DNA from: Hydractinia symbiolongicarpus
Lineage: Eukaryota > Cnidaria > Hydrozoa > Anthoathecata > Hydractiniidae
NCBI RefSeq assembly: GCF_029227915.1
Contig: NC_079882.1
Span: forward strand, 17,312,501-17,376,500
Direction: 5' to 3'
DNA length: 64,000 nt
Below, piece by piece: positions 13,096 through 27,500 of this stretch (position 1 is the stretch's first letter; every line of letters begins with the position of its first letter). Below the pieces are notes generated by a model that was given only the letters and a program-made list of their open reading frames with translations, did not search any database and was not told the origin of the DNA. The translations under genes were made by a program, and so were the position numbers.

Positions 13096-13823
13096 CCTTT
13101 ATTAGACTGCAAAAGACCAAGTTGCAGCCTTTATAGGACTGTGCACGTAGTTAAGAGTGTTCTAAGGCAACTTCGCCAATGAAAACGACTTGGGACGTTG
13201 TAGCGCATTGAGACTGTAAGGACTAGGCCAATGGTAACCTACGCAGACAGGTGAAACCACGTGATTTACGTATGAAGCCTTTACTAGACTGCAAAAGGCC
13301 AAATTACAGCCTTTATAGGATTGTGCACGTAGTTAAGAGTGTTGTAAGGCAACGGCGCTAATGAAAACGACTTGGGACGTTGTAGCGCATTAAGACTGGA
13401 AGGACTAGGCCAATGGTGACCTGCGCAGACCGGTGAAACCACGTGATTTACGTGTGAGGCCTTTATTAGACTGCAAAGGGCAATATTGCAGCCTTTATAG
13501 GACTGTGCACGTAGTTAAGAGTGTTCTAAGGCAACTTCGCCAATGAAAACGACTTTGGACGTTGTAGCGCATTGAGACTGGAAGGACTAGGTCAATGGTA
13601 ACCTGCACAGACAGGTGAAACCACGTGATTTACGTGTGAAGCCTTTATTAGACTGCAAAAGGCCATAATACAGCCTTTATAGGACTGTGCACGTAATTAA
13701 GAGTGTTGTAAGGCAACGGCGCTAATGAAAACGACTTGGGAATTTGTAGCGCATTGAGACTGGATGGAATAGCCCAATAGAAACCTGCACAGGCAAATGG
13801 AACCACGTGATTTACGTGTGAGG

Positions 13824-14008
13824 CCTTTATTAGACTGCAAAAGGCAATATTGCAGCCTTTATAGGACTGTGCACGTAAGAGTTAAGAGTGTTGTAAAGCA
13901 ATGGCGTTAATGAAAACGACTTGGGACGTTGTAGCGCATTGAGACTGTAAGGACTAGACCAATTGTAACCTGTGCAGACAGGTTAAACCACGTGATTTAC
14001 GTGTGAGG
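13824..14008 (+). repeat. 185-bp monomer (3-bp insertion, CGTAAGAGTTAAG)
   Basis: CGTAAGAGTTAAG replaces CGTAGTTAAG near 13873-13886. The downstream half (GGCGTTAATG, AGACCAATTGTAACCTGTG) is nearly identical to the 185-bp monomers at 45095, 48540, 52349 and 58814. The upstream end (GGCAATATTGC) is not. Confidence 0.9.
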
Positions 14009-15828
14009 CCTTTATTAGACTGCAAAAGGCCATATTACAGCCTTTATAGGACTGTGCACGTAGTTAAGAGTGTTGTAAAGCAACGGCGCCAATGAAAACG
14101 ACTTGGGACGTTGTAGCGCATTGAGACTGGAAGGACCAGGTCAATGGTGACCTGCGCAGATCTGTGAAACCACGTGATTAACGTGTGAGACCTTTATTAG
14201 ACTGCAAAGGGCCATATTACAGCCTTTATATGACTGTGCACGTAGTTAAGAGTGTCTTAAGGCAACGGCGCTAATGAAAACGACTTGAGACGTTGTAGCA
14301 CATTGAGACTGGAAGGATTAGGCCAATGGTAACCTGCGCAGGCATGTGAAACCACGTGATTTACGTGTGAAGCCTTTATTAGACTGCAAAAGGCCAAATT
14401 ACAGCCTTTATAGGACTGTGCACGTAGTTAAGAGTGTCTTAAGGCAACAGCGCTAATGAAAACGACTTGGGACGTTGTAGCACATTGAGACTGGAACGAC
14501 TAGTCCAATGGTAACCTGCGGAGGCAAATGAAACCACGTGATTTACGTGTGAGGCCTTTATTAGACTGCAAAAGGCCAAATTACAGCCTTTATAGGACTG
14601 TGCACGTAGTTAAGAGTGTTGTAAGGCAACAGCGCTAATGAAAACGACTTGGGACGTTGTAGCGCATTGAGACTAGAACGACTAGTCCAATGGTAACCTG
14701 CACAGGCAGATGGAACCACGTGATTTACGTGTGAGGCCTTTATTAGACTGCAAAAGACCAAATTACAGCCTTTATATGACTGTGCACGCAGTTAAGAGTG
14801 TTGTAAGGCAACGGCGCTAATGAAAACGACTTGGGACGTTGTAGCGCATTGAGACTGGAAGGACTAGGTCAATGGTGACCTGTGCAGACCGGTGAAACCA
14901 CTTGATTAACGTGTGAGGCCTTTATTAGACCGCAAAGGGCCATATTACAGCCTTTATAGGACTGTGCACGTAGTTAAGAGTGTTGTAAGGCAACGGCGCT
15001 AATGAAAACGACTTGGGACGTTGTAGCACATTGAGACTGGAAGGATTAGGCCAATGGTAACCTGCGCAGGCATGTGAAACCACGTGATTTACGTGTGAAG
15101 CCTTTATTAGACTGCAAAAGGCCAAATTACAGCCTTTATAGGACTGTGCACGTAGTTAAGAGTGTTGTAAGGCAACAGCGCTAATGAAAACGACTTGGGA
15201 CGTTGTAGCGCGTTGAGACTGGAACGACTAGTCCAATGGTAACCTGCGGAGGCAGGTGAAACCACGTGATTTACGTATGAAGCATTTACCAGACCGCAAA
15301 AGGCCAAATTACAGCCTTTATAGGACTGTGCACGTAGTTAAGAGTGTCTTAAGGCAACGGCGCTTATGAAAACGACTTGAGACGTTGTAGCACATTGAGA
15401 CTGGAAGGACTAGGCTAATGGAAACCTGCACAGGCAAATGAAACCACGTGATTTACGTGTGAGGCCTTTATTAGACTGCAAAAAGCCAAATTACAGCCTT
15501 TATAGGACTGTGCACGTAGTTAAGAGTGTTGTAAGGCAACAGCGCTAATGAAAACGACTTGGGACGTTGTAGCGCATTGAGACTGGAACGACTAGTCCAA
15601 TGGTAACCTGCACAGGCAGATGGAACCACGTGATTTACGTGTGAGGCCTTTATTAGACTGCAAAAGACCAAATTACAGCCTTTATATGACTGTGCACGCA
15701 GTTAAGAGTGTTGTAAGGCAACGGCGCTAATGAAAACGACTTGGGACGTTGTAGCGCATTGAGACTGGAAGGACTAGGTCAATGGTGACCTGTGCAGACC
15801 GGTGAAACCACGTGATTAACGTGTGAGG

Positions 15829-16011
15829 CCTTTATTAGACCGCAAAGGGCCATATTACAGCCTTTATAGGACTGTGCACGTAGTTAAGAGTGTTGTAAGG
15901 CAACGGCGCTAATAAAAAACGACTTGGGACGTTGTAGCACATTGAGACTGGAAGGATTAGGCCAATAGTAACCTGCGCAGACAGGTGAAACCACGTGATT
16001 TATGTGTGAGG
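15829..16011 (+). repeat. 183-bp monomer (1-bp insertion in an A run)
   Basis: AATAAAAAACG near 15911-15921 has one more A than the recurrent AATAAAAACG variant. This monomer is the junction into domain B. Confidence 0.8.
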
Positions 16012-19000
16012 CTTTTATTAGACCGCAAAAGGCCAAATTACAGCCTTTACAGGACTGTGCACGTAGTTAAGAGTGTTGTAAAGCAACAGCGCTAATGAAA
16101 ACGACTTGGGAGGTTGTAGCGCATGGAGACTGGAACGACTAGTCCAATGGTAACCTGCACAGGCAGATGGAACCACGTGATTTACGTGTGAGTCCTTTAT
16201 TAGACTTCAAAAGACCAAATTACAGCCTTTATAGGACTGTGCACGTAGTTAAGAGTGTTGTAAGGCAACGGCGGTAATGAAAACGACTTGGGACGTTGTA
16301 GCGCATTGAGACTGGAAGGACTAGGTCAATGCTGACCTGCACAGACCGGTGAAACCACGTGATTAACGTGTGAGGCCTTTATTAGACTGCAAAGGGAAAT
16401 ATTGCAGCATTTATAAGACAGTGCACGTAGTTAAGAGTGTCTTAAGGCAACGGCGCTAATGAAAACGACTTGGGACGTTGTAGCGCATTGAGACTGTAAG
16501 GACTAGGCCAATGGTAACCTACGCCGACAGGTGAAACCACGTGATTTACGTGTGAGGCCTTTATTAGACTGAAAAAGGCCATATTACAGCCTTTATAGGA
16601 CTGTGCACGTAGTTAAGAGTGTTGTAAAGCAACGGCGCCAATAAAAACGACTTGGGACGTTGTAGCGCATTGAGACTGTAAGGACTAGGCCAATGGTAAC
16701 CTGCGCAGACAGGTGAAACCACGTGATTTATGTGTGAGGCTTTTATTAGACTGCAAAAGGTCATATTACAGCCTTTATAGGACTGTGCACGTAGTTAAGA
16801 GTGTTGTAAAGCAATGGCGCTAATGAAAACGACTTGGGATGTTGTAGCACATGGAGACTGGAAGGACTAGACCAATGGTAACCTGCGCAGGCAGATGGAA
16901 CCACGTGATTTACGTGTGAGGACTTTATTAGACTGCAAAAGGCCATATTACAGCCTTTATAGGACTGTGCACGTAGTTAAGAGTGTTGTAAAGCAATTGC
17001 GCCAATGAAAACGACTTGGGACGTTGTAGCGCATTGAGACTGTAAGGACTAGGCCAATGGTAACCTACGCCGACAGGTGAAACCACGTGATTTACGTGTG
17101 AGGCCTTTATTAGACTGAAAAAGGCCATATTACAGCCTTTATAGGACTGTGCACGTAGTTAAGAGTGTTGTAAAGCAACGGCGCCAATGAAAACGACTTG
17201 GGACTTTGTAGCGCATTGAGACTGTAAGGACTAGGCCAATGGTAACCTGCACAGACAGGTTAAACCACGTGATTTACGTGTGAGGCCTTTATTAGACTGC
17301 AAAAGGCCATATTACAGCCTTTATAGGACTGCGCACGTAGTTAAGAGTGTTGTAAAGCAACGGCGCCAATAAAAACGACTTGGGACGTTGTAGCGCATTG
17401 AGACTGTAAGGACTAGGCCAATGGTAACCTGCGCAGACAGGTGAAACCACGTGATTTATGTGTGAGGCTTTTATTAGACTGCAAAAGGTCATATTACAGC
17501 CTTTATAGGACTGTGCACGTAGTTAAGAGTGTTCTAAGGCAACTTCGCCAATGAAAACGACTTGGGACGTTGTAGCGCATTGCGACTGTAAGGACTAGGC
17601 CAATGGTAACCTACGCAGACAGGTGAAACCACGTGATTTACGCATGAAGCATTTACTAGACCGCAAAAGGCCAAATTACAGCTTTTTTAGGACTGTGCAC
17701 GTAGTTAAGAGTGTCTTAAGGCAACGGCACTAATGAAAACGACTTGAGACGTTGTAGCGCATTGAGACTGGAAGGACTAGGCCAATGGAAACCTGCACAG
17801 GCAAATGGAACCACGTGATTTACGTGTGAGGCCTTTATTAGACTGCAAAAGGCCAAATTACAGCCTTTATAGGACTGTGCACGTATTTAAGAGTGTTGTA
17901 AGGCAACAGCGATAATGAAAACAACTTGAGACGTTGTAGCGCATTTAGACTGGAAGGAATAGTCCAATGGTAACCTGCGCAGACCGGTGAAACCATTTGA
18001 TTTACGTGTGACGCCTTTATTGGACTGCAAAAGGCCATATTACAGCCTTTACAGGACTGTGCACGTAGTTAAGAGTGTTGTAAAGCAACAGCGCTAATGA
18101 AAACGACTTGGGAGGTTGTAGCGCATGGAGACTGGAACGACTAGTCCAATGGTAACCTGCACAGGCAGATGGAACCACGTGATTTACGTGTGAGTCCTTT
18201 ATTAGACTTCAAAAGACCAAATTACAGCCTTTATAGGACTGTGCACGTAGTTAAGAGTGTTGTAAGGCAACGGCGGTAATGAAAACGACTTGGGACGTTG
18301 TAGCGCATTGAGACTGGAAGGACTAGGTCAATGGTGACCTGCACAGACCGGTGAAACCACGTGATTAACGTGTGAGGCCTTTATTAGACTGCAAAGGGAA
18401 ATATTGCAGCATTTATAAGACAGTGCACGTAGTTAAGAGTGTCTTAAGGCAACGGCGCTAATGAAAACGACTTGGGACGTTGTAGCGCATTGAGACTGTA
18501 AGGACTAGGCCAATGGTAACCTACGCCGACAGGTGAAACCACGTGATTTACGTGTGAGGCCTTTATTAGACTGAAAAAGGCCATATTACAGCCTTTATAG
18601 GACTGTGCACGTAGTTAAGAGTGTTGTAAAGCAACGGCGCCAATGAAAACGACTTGGGACGTTGTAGCGCATTGAGACTGTAAGGACTAGGCCAATGGTA
18701 ACCTGCACAGACAGGTTAAACCACGTGATTTACGTGTGAGGCCTTTATTAGACTGCAAAATGCCATATTACAGCCTTTATAGGACTGTGCACGTAGTTAA
18801 GAGTGTTGTAAAGCAACGGCGCCAATAAAAACGACTTGGGACGTTGTAGCGCATTGAGACTGTAAGGACTAGGCCAATGGTAACCTGCGCAGACAGGTGA
18901 AACCACGTGATTTATGTGTGAGGCTTTTATTAGACTGCAAAAGGTCATATTACAGCCTTTATAGGACTGTGCACGTAGTTAAGAGTGTTGTAAAGCAATG

Positions 19001-22000
19001 GCGCTAATGAAAACGACTTGGGATGTTGTAGCACATGGAGACTGGAAGGACTAGACCAATGGTAACCTGCGCAGGCAGATGGAACCACGTGATTTACGTG
19101 TGAGGACTTTATTAGACTGCAAAAGGCCATATTACAGCCTTTATAGGACTGTGCACGTAGTTAAGAGTGTTGTAAAGCAATTGCGCCAATGAAAACGACT
19201 TGGGACGTTGTAGCGCATTGAGACTGTAAGGACTAGGCCAATGGTAACCTACGCCGACAGGTGAAACCACGTGATTTACGTGTGAGGCCTTTATTAGACT
19301 GAAAAAGGCCACATTACAGCCTTTATAGGACTGTGCACGTAGTTAAGAGTGTTGTAAAGCAACGGCGCCAATGAAAACGACTTGGGACTTTGTAGCGCAT
19401 TGAGACTGTAAGGACTAGGCCAATGGTAACCTGCACAGACAGGTTAAACCACGTGATTTACGTGTGAGGCCTTTATTAGACTGCAAAAGGCCATATTACA
19501 GCCTTTATAGGACTGTGCACGTAGTTAAGAGTGTTGTAAAGCAACGGCGCCAATAAAAACGACTTGGGACGTTGTAGCGCATTGAGACTGTAAGGACTAG
19601 GCCAATGGTAACCTACGCAGACAGGTGAAACCACGTGATTTATGTGTGAGGCTTTTATTAGACTGCAAAAGGTCATATTACAGCCTTTATAGGACTGTGC
19701 ACGTAGTTAAGAGTGTTCTAAGGCAACTTCGCCAATGAAAACGACTTGGGACGTTGTAGCGCATTGCGACTGTAAGGACTAGGCCAATGGTAACCTACGC
19801 AGACAGGTGAAACCACGTGATTTACGCATGAAGCATTTACTAGACCGCAAAAGGCCAAATTACAGCCTTTTTAGGACTGTGCACGTAGTTAAGAGTGTCT
19901 TAAGGCAACGGCACTAATGAAAACGACTTGAGACGTTGTAGCGCATTGAGACTGGAAGGACTAGGCCAATGGAAACCTGCACAGGCAAATGGAACCACGT
20001 GATTTACGTGTGAGGCCTTTATTAGACTGCAAAAGGCTATAATACAGCCTTTATAGGACTGTGGACGAAGTTAAGAGTGTTCTAAGGCAACTTCGCTAAT
20101 GAAAACTACTTGGGACGTTGTAGGGCATTGAGACTGTAAGGACTAGGCCAATGGTAACCTACGCCGACAGGTGAAACCACGTGATTTACGTGTGAGGCCT
20201 TTATTAGACTGAAAAAGGCCATATTACAGCCTTTATAGGACTGTGCACGTAGTTAAGAGTGTTGTAAAGCAACGGCGCCAATGAAAACGACTTGGGACGT
20301 TGTAGCGCATTGAGACTGTAAGGACTAGGCCAATGGTAACCTGCACAGACAGGTTAAACCACGTGATTTACGTGTGAGGCCTTTATTAGACTGCAAAAGG
20401 CCATATTACAGCCTTTATAGGACTGTGCACGTAGTTATGAGTGTTCTAAGGCAACTTCGCCAATGAAAACGACTTGGGACGTTGTAGTGCATTGAGACTG
20501 GAAGGAATAGTCCAATGGTAACCTGCGCAGGCAGATGGAACCACGTGATTTACGTGTGAGGACTTTATTAGACTGCAAAAGGCCATATTACAGCCTTTAT
20601 AGGACTGTGCACGTAGTTAAGAGTGTTGTAAAGCAATTGCGCCAATAAAAACGACTTGGGACGTTGTAGCGCATTGAGACTGTAAGGACTAGGCCAATGG
20701 TAACCTGCGCAGACAGGTGAAACCACGTGATTTACGTGTGAGGCCTTTATTAGACTGCAAAAGGCCATATTACAGCCTTTATAGGACTGTGCACGTAGTT
20801 AAGAGTGTTGTAAGGCAACTTCGCCAATGAAAACGACTTGGGACGTTGTAGTGCATTGAGACTGTAAGGACTAGGCCAATGGTAACCTGCGCAGACAGGT
20901 GAAACCACGTGATTTACGTGTGAGGCCTTTATTAGACTGCAAAAGGCCATATTACAGCCTTTATAGGACTGTGCACGTAGTTATGAGTGTTCTAAGGCAA
21001 CTTCGCCAATGAAAACGACTTGGGACGTTGTAGTGCATTGAGACTGGAAGGAATAGTCCAATGGTAACCTGCGCAGGCAGATGGAACCACGTGATTTACG
21101 TGTGAGGCTTTTATTAGACTGCAAAAGACCATATTACAGCCTTTATAGGACTGTGCACGTAGTTAAGAGTGTTGTAAAGCAATGGCGCTAATGAAAACGA
21201 CTTGGGACGTTGTAGCACATGGAGACTGGAAGGACTAGACCAATGGTAACCTGCGCAGGCAGATGGAACCACGTGATTTACGTGTGAGGACTTTATTACA
21301 CTGCAAAAGGCCATATTACAGCCTTTATAGGACTGTGCACGTAGTTAAGAGTGTTGTAAAGCAATTGCGCCAATGAAAACGACTTGGGACTTTGTAGCGC
21401 ATTGAGACTGTAAGGACTAGGCCAATGGTAACCTGCACAGACAGGTTAAACCACGTGATTTACGTGTGAGGCCTTTATTAGACTGCAAAAGGCCATATTA
21501 CAGCCTTTATAGGACTGTGCACGTAGTTAAGAGTGTTGTAAAGCAACGGCGCCAATAAAAACGACTTGGGACGTTGTAGCGCATTGAGACTGTAAGGACT
21601 AGGCCAATGGTAACCTGCGCAGACAGGTGAAACCACGTGATTTATGTGTGAGGCTTTTATTAGACTGCAAAAGGTCATATTACAGCCTTTATAGGACTGT
21701 GCACGTAGTTAAGAGTGTTCTAAGGCAACTTCGCCAATGAAAACGACTTGGGACGTTGTAGCGCATTGCGACTGTAAGGACTAGGCCAATGGTAACCTAC
21801 GCAGACAGGTGAAACCACGTGATTTACGCATGAAGCATTTACTAGACCGCAAAAGGCCAAATTACAGCCTTTTGAGGACTGTGCACGTAGTTAAGAGTGT
21901 CTTAAGGCAACGGCACTAATGAAAACGACTTGAGACGTTGTAGCGCATTGAGACTGGAAGGACTAGGCCAATGGAAACCTGCACAGGCAAATGGAACCAC

Positions 22001-24565
22001 GTGATTTACGTGTGAGGCCTTTATTAGACTGCAAAAGGCTATAATACAGCCTTTATAGGACTGTGGACGAAGTTAAGAGTGTTCTAAGGCAACTTCGCTA
22101 ATGAAAACTACTTGGGACGTTGTAGCGCATTGAGACTGTAAGGACTAGGCCAATGGTAACCTACGCCGACAGGTGAAACCACGTGATTTACGTGCGAGGC
22201 CTTTATTAGACTGAAAAAGGCCATATTACAGCCTTTATAGGACTGTGCACGTAGTTAAGAGTGTTGTAAAGCAACGGCGCCAATGAAAACGACTTGGGAC
22301 GTTGTAGCGCATTGAGACTGTAAGGACTAGGCCAATGGTAACCTGCACAGACAGGTTAAACCACGTGATTTACGTGTGAGGCCTTTATTAGACTGCAAAA
22401 GGCCATATTACAGCCTTTATAGGACTGTGCACGTAGTTATGAGTGTTCTAAGGCAACTTCGCCAATGAAAACGACTTGGGACGTTGTAGTGCATTGAGAC
22501 TGGAAGGAATAGTCCAATGGTAACCTGCGCAGGCAGATGGAACCACGTGATTTACGTGTGAGGCTTTTATTAGACTGCAAAAGACCATATTACAGCCTTT
22601 ATAGGACTGTGCACGTAGTTAAGAGTGTTGTAAAGCAATGGCGCTAATGAAAACGACTTGGGACGTTGTAGCACATGGAGACTGGAAGGACTAGACCAAT
22701 GGTAACCTGCGCAGGCAGATGGAACCACGTGATTTACGTGTGAGGACTTTATTAGACTGCAAAAGGCCATATTACAGCCTTTATAGGACTGTGCACGTAG
22801 TTAAGAGTGTTGTAAAGCAATTGCGCCAATAAAAACGACTTGGGACGTTGTAGCGCATTGAGACTGTAAGGACTAGGCCAATGGTAACCTGCGCAGACAG
22901 GTGAAACCACGTGATTTACGTGTGAGGCCTTTATTAGACTGCAAAAGGCCATATTACAGCCTTTATAGGACTGTGCACGTAGTTAAGAGTGTTGTGAGGC
23001 AACTTCGCCAATGAAAACGACTTGGGACGTTGTAGTGCATTGAGACTGTAAGGACTAGGCCAATGGTAACCTGCGCAGACAGGTGAAACCACGTGATTTA
23101 CGTGTGAGGCCTTTATTAGACTGCAAAAGGCCATATTACAGCCTTTATAGGACTGTGCACGTAGTTATGAGTGTTCTAAGGCAACTTCGCCAATGAAAAC
23201 GACTTGGGACGTTGTAGTGCATTGAGACTGGAAGGAATAGTCCAATGGTAACCTGCGCAGGCAGATGGAACCACGTGATTTACGTGTGAGGCTTTTATTA
23301 GACTGCAAAAGACCATATTACAGCCTTTATAGGACTGTGCGCGTAGTTAAGAGTGTTGTAAAGCAATGGCGCTAATGAAAACGACTTGGGACGTTGTAGC
23401 ACATGGAGACTGGAAGGACTAGACCAATGGTAACCCGCGCAAGCAGATGGAACCACGTGATTTACGTGTGAGGACTTTATTACACTGCAAAAGGCCATAT
23501 TACAGCCTTTATAGGACTGTGCACGTAGTTAAGAGTGTTGTAAAGCAATTGCGCCAATGAAAACGACTTGGGACGTTGTAGCGCATTGAGACTGTAAGGA
23601 CTAGGCCAATGGTAACCTGCGCAGACAGGTGAAACCACGTGATTTACGTGTGAGGCCTTTATTAGACTGCAAAAGGCCATATTACAGCCTTTATAGGACT
23701 GTGCACGTAGTTAAGAGTGTTCTAAGGCAACTTCGCCAATGAAAACGACTTGGGACGTTGTAGTGCATTGAGACTGGAAGGAATAGTCCAATGGTAACCT
23801 GCGCAGGCAGATGGAACCACGTGATTTACGTGTGAGGCTTTTATTAGACTGCAAAAGGCCATATTACAGCCTTTATAGGACTGTGCACGTAGTTAAGAGT
23901 GTTGTAAAGCAATGGCGCTAATGAAAACGACTTGGGACGTTGTAGCACATGGAGACTGGAAGGACTAGACCAATGGTAACCTGCGCAGGCAGATGGAACC
24001 ACGTGATTTACGTGTGAGGCTTTTATTAGACTGCAAAAGACCATATTACAGCCTTTATAGGACTGTGCACGTAGTTAAGAGTGTTGTAAAGCAATGGCGC
24101 TAATGAAAACGACTTGGGACGTTGTAGCACATGGAGACTGGAAGGACTAGACCAATGGTAACCTGCGCAGGCAGATGGAACCACGTGATTTACGTGTGAG
24201 GACTTTATTACACTGCAAAAGGCCATATTACAGCCTTTATAGGACTGTGCACGTAGTTAAGAGTGTTGTAAAGCAATTGCGCCAATGAAAACGACTTGGG
24301 ACGTTGTAGCGCATTGAGACTGTAAGGACTAGGCCAATGGTAACCTGCGCAGACAGGTGAAACCACGTGATTTACGTGTGAGGCCTTTATTAGACTGCAA
24401 AAGGCCATATTACAGCCTTTATAGGACTGTGCACGTAGTTAAGAGTGTTCTAAGGCAACTTCGCCAATGAAAACGACTTGGGACGTTGTAGTGCATTGAG
24501 ACTGGAAGGAATAGTCCAATGGTAACCTGCGCAGGCAGATGGAACCACGTGATTTACGTGTGAGG
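16012..24565 (+). repeat. HOR domain B, 11/12-monomer units (2002/2184 bp)
   Basis: Monomers at 16558, 16922 and 17286 recur at 18742, 19106 and 19470 (offset 2184). Those at 20562, 20744 and 21108 recur at 22746, 22928 and 23292 (offset 2184). Other pairs are spaced 2002 bp (16194 to 18196; 19470 to 21472), so 11- and 12-monomer versions coexist. Domain B reuses domain-A monomers b to g and adds types with CAATTGCGCC, AATAAAAACG and GCATGAAGCATTTACTAGACC. It ends in P-Q-R-P' cassettes from 23292. Confidence 0.8.
23292..24565 (+). repeat. P-Q-R-P'-P-Q-R run (seven monomers)
   Basis: Types run P 23292, Q 23474, R 23656, P' 23838, P 24020, Q 24202, R 24384, giving a 728-bp tandem period. Q units carry the private TTACACTG change at their start. 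Confidence 0.85.
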
Positions 24566-27500
24566 CTTTTATTAGACTGCAAAAGGCCAAATTACAGCCT
24601 TTATAGGACTGTGCACGTAGTTAAGAGTGTTGTAAGGCAACGGCGGTAATGAAAACGACTTGGGACGTTGTAGCACATGGAGACTGGAAGGACTAGACCA
24701 ATGGTAACCTGCGCAGACAGGTGAAACCACGTGATTTACGTATGAAGCCTTTACTAGACTGCAAAAGGCCAAATTACAGCCTTTATAGGACTGTGCACGT
24801 AGTTAAGAGTGTTGTAAGGCAACGGCGGTAATGAAAACGACTTGGGACGTTGTAGCGCATTGAGACTGGAAGGACTAGGCCAATGGAAACCTGCACAGGC
24901 AAATGGAACCACGTGATTTACGTGTGAGGCCTTTATTAGACTGCAAAAGGCCATAATACAGCTTTTATAGGACTGTGGACGAAGTTAAGAGTGTTCTAAG
25001 GCAACTTCGCCAATGAAAACGACTTGGGACGTTGTAGTGCATTGAGACTGTAAGGACTAGGCCAATGGTAACCTGCGCAGACAGGTGAAACCACGTGATT
25101 TACGTGTGAGGCCTTTATTAGACTGCAAAAGGTCATATTACAGCCTTTATAGGACTGTGCACGTAGTTAAGAGTGTTCTAAGGCAACTTCGCCAATGAAA
25201 ACGACTTGGGACGTTGTAGTGCATTGAGACTGGAAGGAATAGTCCAATGGTAACCTGCGCAGGCAGATGGAACCACGTGATTTACGTGTGAGGCTTTTAT
25301 TAGACTGCAAAAGGCCATATTACAGCCTTTATAGGACTGTGCACGTAGTTAAGAGTGTTGTAAAGCAATGGCGCTAATGAAATCGACTTGGGACTTTGTA
25401 GCACATGGAGACTGGAAGGACTAGACCAATGGTAACCTGCGCAGGCAGGTGAAACCACGTGATTTACGTATGAAGCCTTTACTAGACTGCAAAAGGCCAT
25501 ATTACAGCCTTTATAGGACTGTGCACGTAGTTAAGAGTGTTGTAAGGCAACGGCGGTAATGAAAACGACTTGGGACGTTGTAGCGCATTGAGACTGGAAG
25601 GACTACGCCATTGGTAACCTGCGCAGACCGGTGAAACCACGTGATTTACGTGTGAGGCCTTTATTAGACTGCAAAAGGCCATATTACAGCCTTTATAGGA
25701 CTGTGCACGTATTTAAGAGTGTTGTAAGACAACAGCGATAATGAAAACAACTTGAGACGTTGTAGCGCATTTAGACTGGAAGGAATAGTCCAATGGTAAC
25801 CTGCGCAGACCGGTGAAACCATTTGATTTACGTGTGAGGCCTTTATTAGACTGCAAAAGGCCATATTACAGCCTTTACAGGACTGTGCACGTAGTTAAGA
25901 GTGTTGTAAAGCAACAGCGCTAATGAAAACGATTTGGGAGGTTGTAGCGCATTGAGACTGGAACGACTAGTCCAATGGTAACCTGCACAGGGAGATGGAA
26001 CCACGTGATTTACGTGTGAGGCCTTTATTAGACTGCAAAAGACCAAATTACAGCCTTTATAGGACTGTGCACGTAGTTAAGAGTGTTGTAAGGCAACGGC
26101 GGTAATGAAAACGACTTGGGACGTTGTAGCGCATTGAGACTGGAAGGACTAGGTCAATGGTGACCTGCGCAGACCGGTGAAACCACGTGATTAACGTGTG
26201 AGGCCTTTATTAGACTGCAAAGGGCCATATTGCAGCCTTTATGGGACAGTGCACGTAGTTAAGAGTGTCTTAAGGCAACGGCGCTAATGAAAACGACTTG
26301 GGACGTTGTAGCGCATTGAGACTGTAAGGACTAGGCCAATGGTAACCTACGCCGACAGGTGAAACCACGTGATTTACGTGTGAGGCCTTTATTAGACTGC
26401 AAAAGGCCATATTACAGCCTTTACAGGACTGTGCACGTAGTTAAGAGTGTTGTAAAGCAACAGCGCTAATGAAAACGATTTGGGAGGTTGTAGCACATTG
26501 AGACTGGAACGACTAGTCCAATGGTAACCTGCACAGGGAGATGGAACCACGTGATTTACGTGTGAGGCCTTTATTAGACTGCAAAAGACCAAATTACAGC
26601 CTTTATAGGACTGTGCACGTAGTTAAGAGTGTTGTAAGGCAACGGCGGTAATGAAAACGACTTGGGACGTTGTAGCGCATTGAGACTGGAAGGACTAGGT
26701 CAATGGTGACCTGCGCAGACCGGTGAAACCACGTGATTAACGTGTGAGGCCTTTATTAGACTGCAAAGGGCCATATTGCAGCCTTTATGGGACAGTGCAC
26801 GTAGTTAAGAGTGTCTTAAGGCAACGGCGCTAATGAAAACGACTTGGGACGTTGTAGCGCATTGAGACTGTAAGGACTAGGCCAATGGTAACCTACGCCG
26901 ACAGGTGAAACCACGTGATTTACGTGTGAGGCCTTTATTAGACTGCAAAAGGCCATATTACAGCCTTTATAGGACTGTGCACGTAGTTAAGAGTGTTGTA
27001 AAGCAACGGCGTCAATGAAAACGACTTGGGACGTTGTAGCGCATTGAGACTGTAAGGACTAGGCCAATGGTAACCTGCGCAGACAGGTTAAACCACGTGA
27101 TTTACGTGTGAGGCCTTTACTAGACTGCAAAAGGCCATATTACAGCCTTTATAGGACTGTGCACGTAGTTAAGAGTATTGTAAAGCAATTACGCTAATGA
27201 AAACGACTTGGGACGTTGTAGCACATGGAGACTGGAAGGACTAGACCAATGGTAACCTGCGCAGGCAGGTGAAACCACGTGATTTGCGTATGAAGCCTTT
27301 ACTAGACTGCAAAAGGCCAAATTACAGCCTTTATAGGACTGTGCACGTAGTTAAGAGTGTTGTAAGGCAACGGCTCTAATGAAAACGACTTGGGACGTTG
27401 TAGCGCATTCAAATTGGAAGGACTAGGCCAATGGTAACCTGCGCAGACCGGTGAAACCACGTGATTTACGTGTGAGGCCTTTATTAGACTGCAAAAGGCC

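Larger units (their letters stand above)
10108..16011 (+). repeat. Diverged satellite domain with weak ~910-bp (5-monomer) periodicity
   Basis: Monomers here share fewer private variants with neighbours, and several are of odd length (10737-10915, 11644-11822, 12915-13095, 13824-14008, 15829-16011). Imperfect 5-monomer periodicity is visible. 10737-11098 resembles 11644-12004 (offset 907). 12187-13090 resembles 13096-13830 (offset 909). 14555-14900 resembles 15465-15810 (offset 910). Variants such as AAGGATTAGGCC, GCATGTGAAACC and GACCAAGTT are concentrated here. Inferred: an older, less recently homogenised stretch between two HOR domains. Confidence 0.75.
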
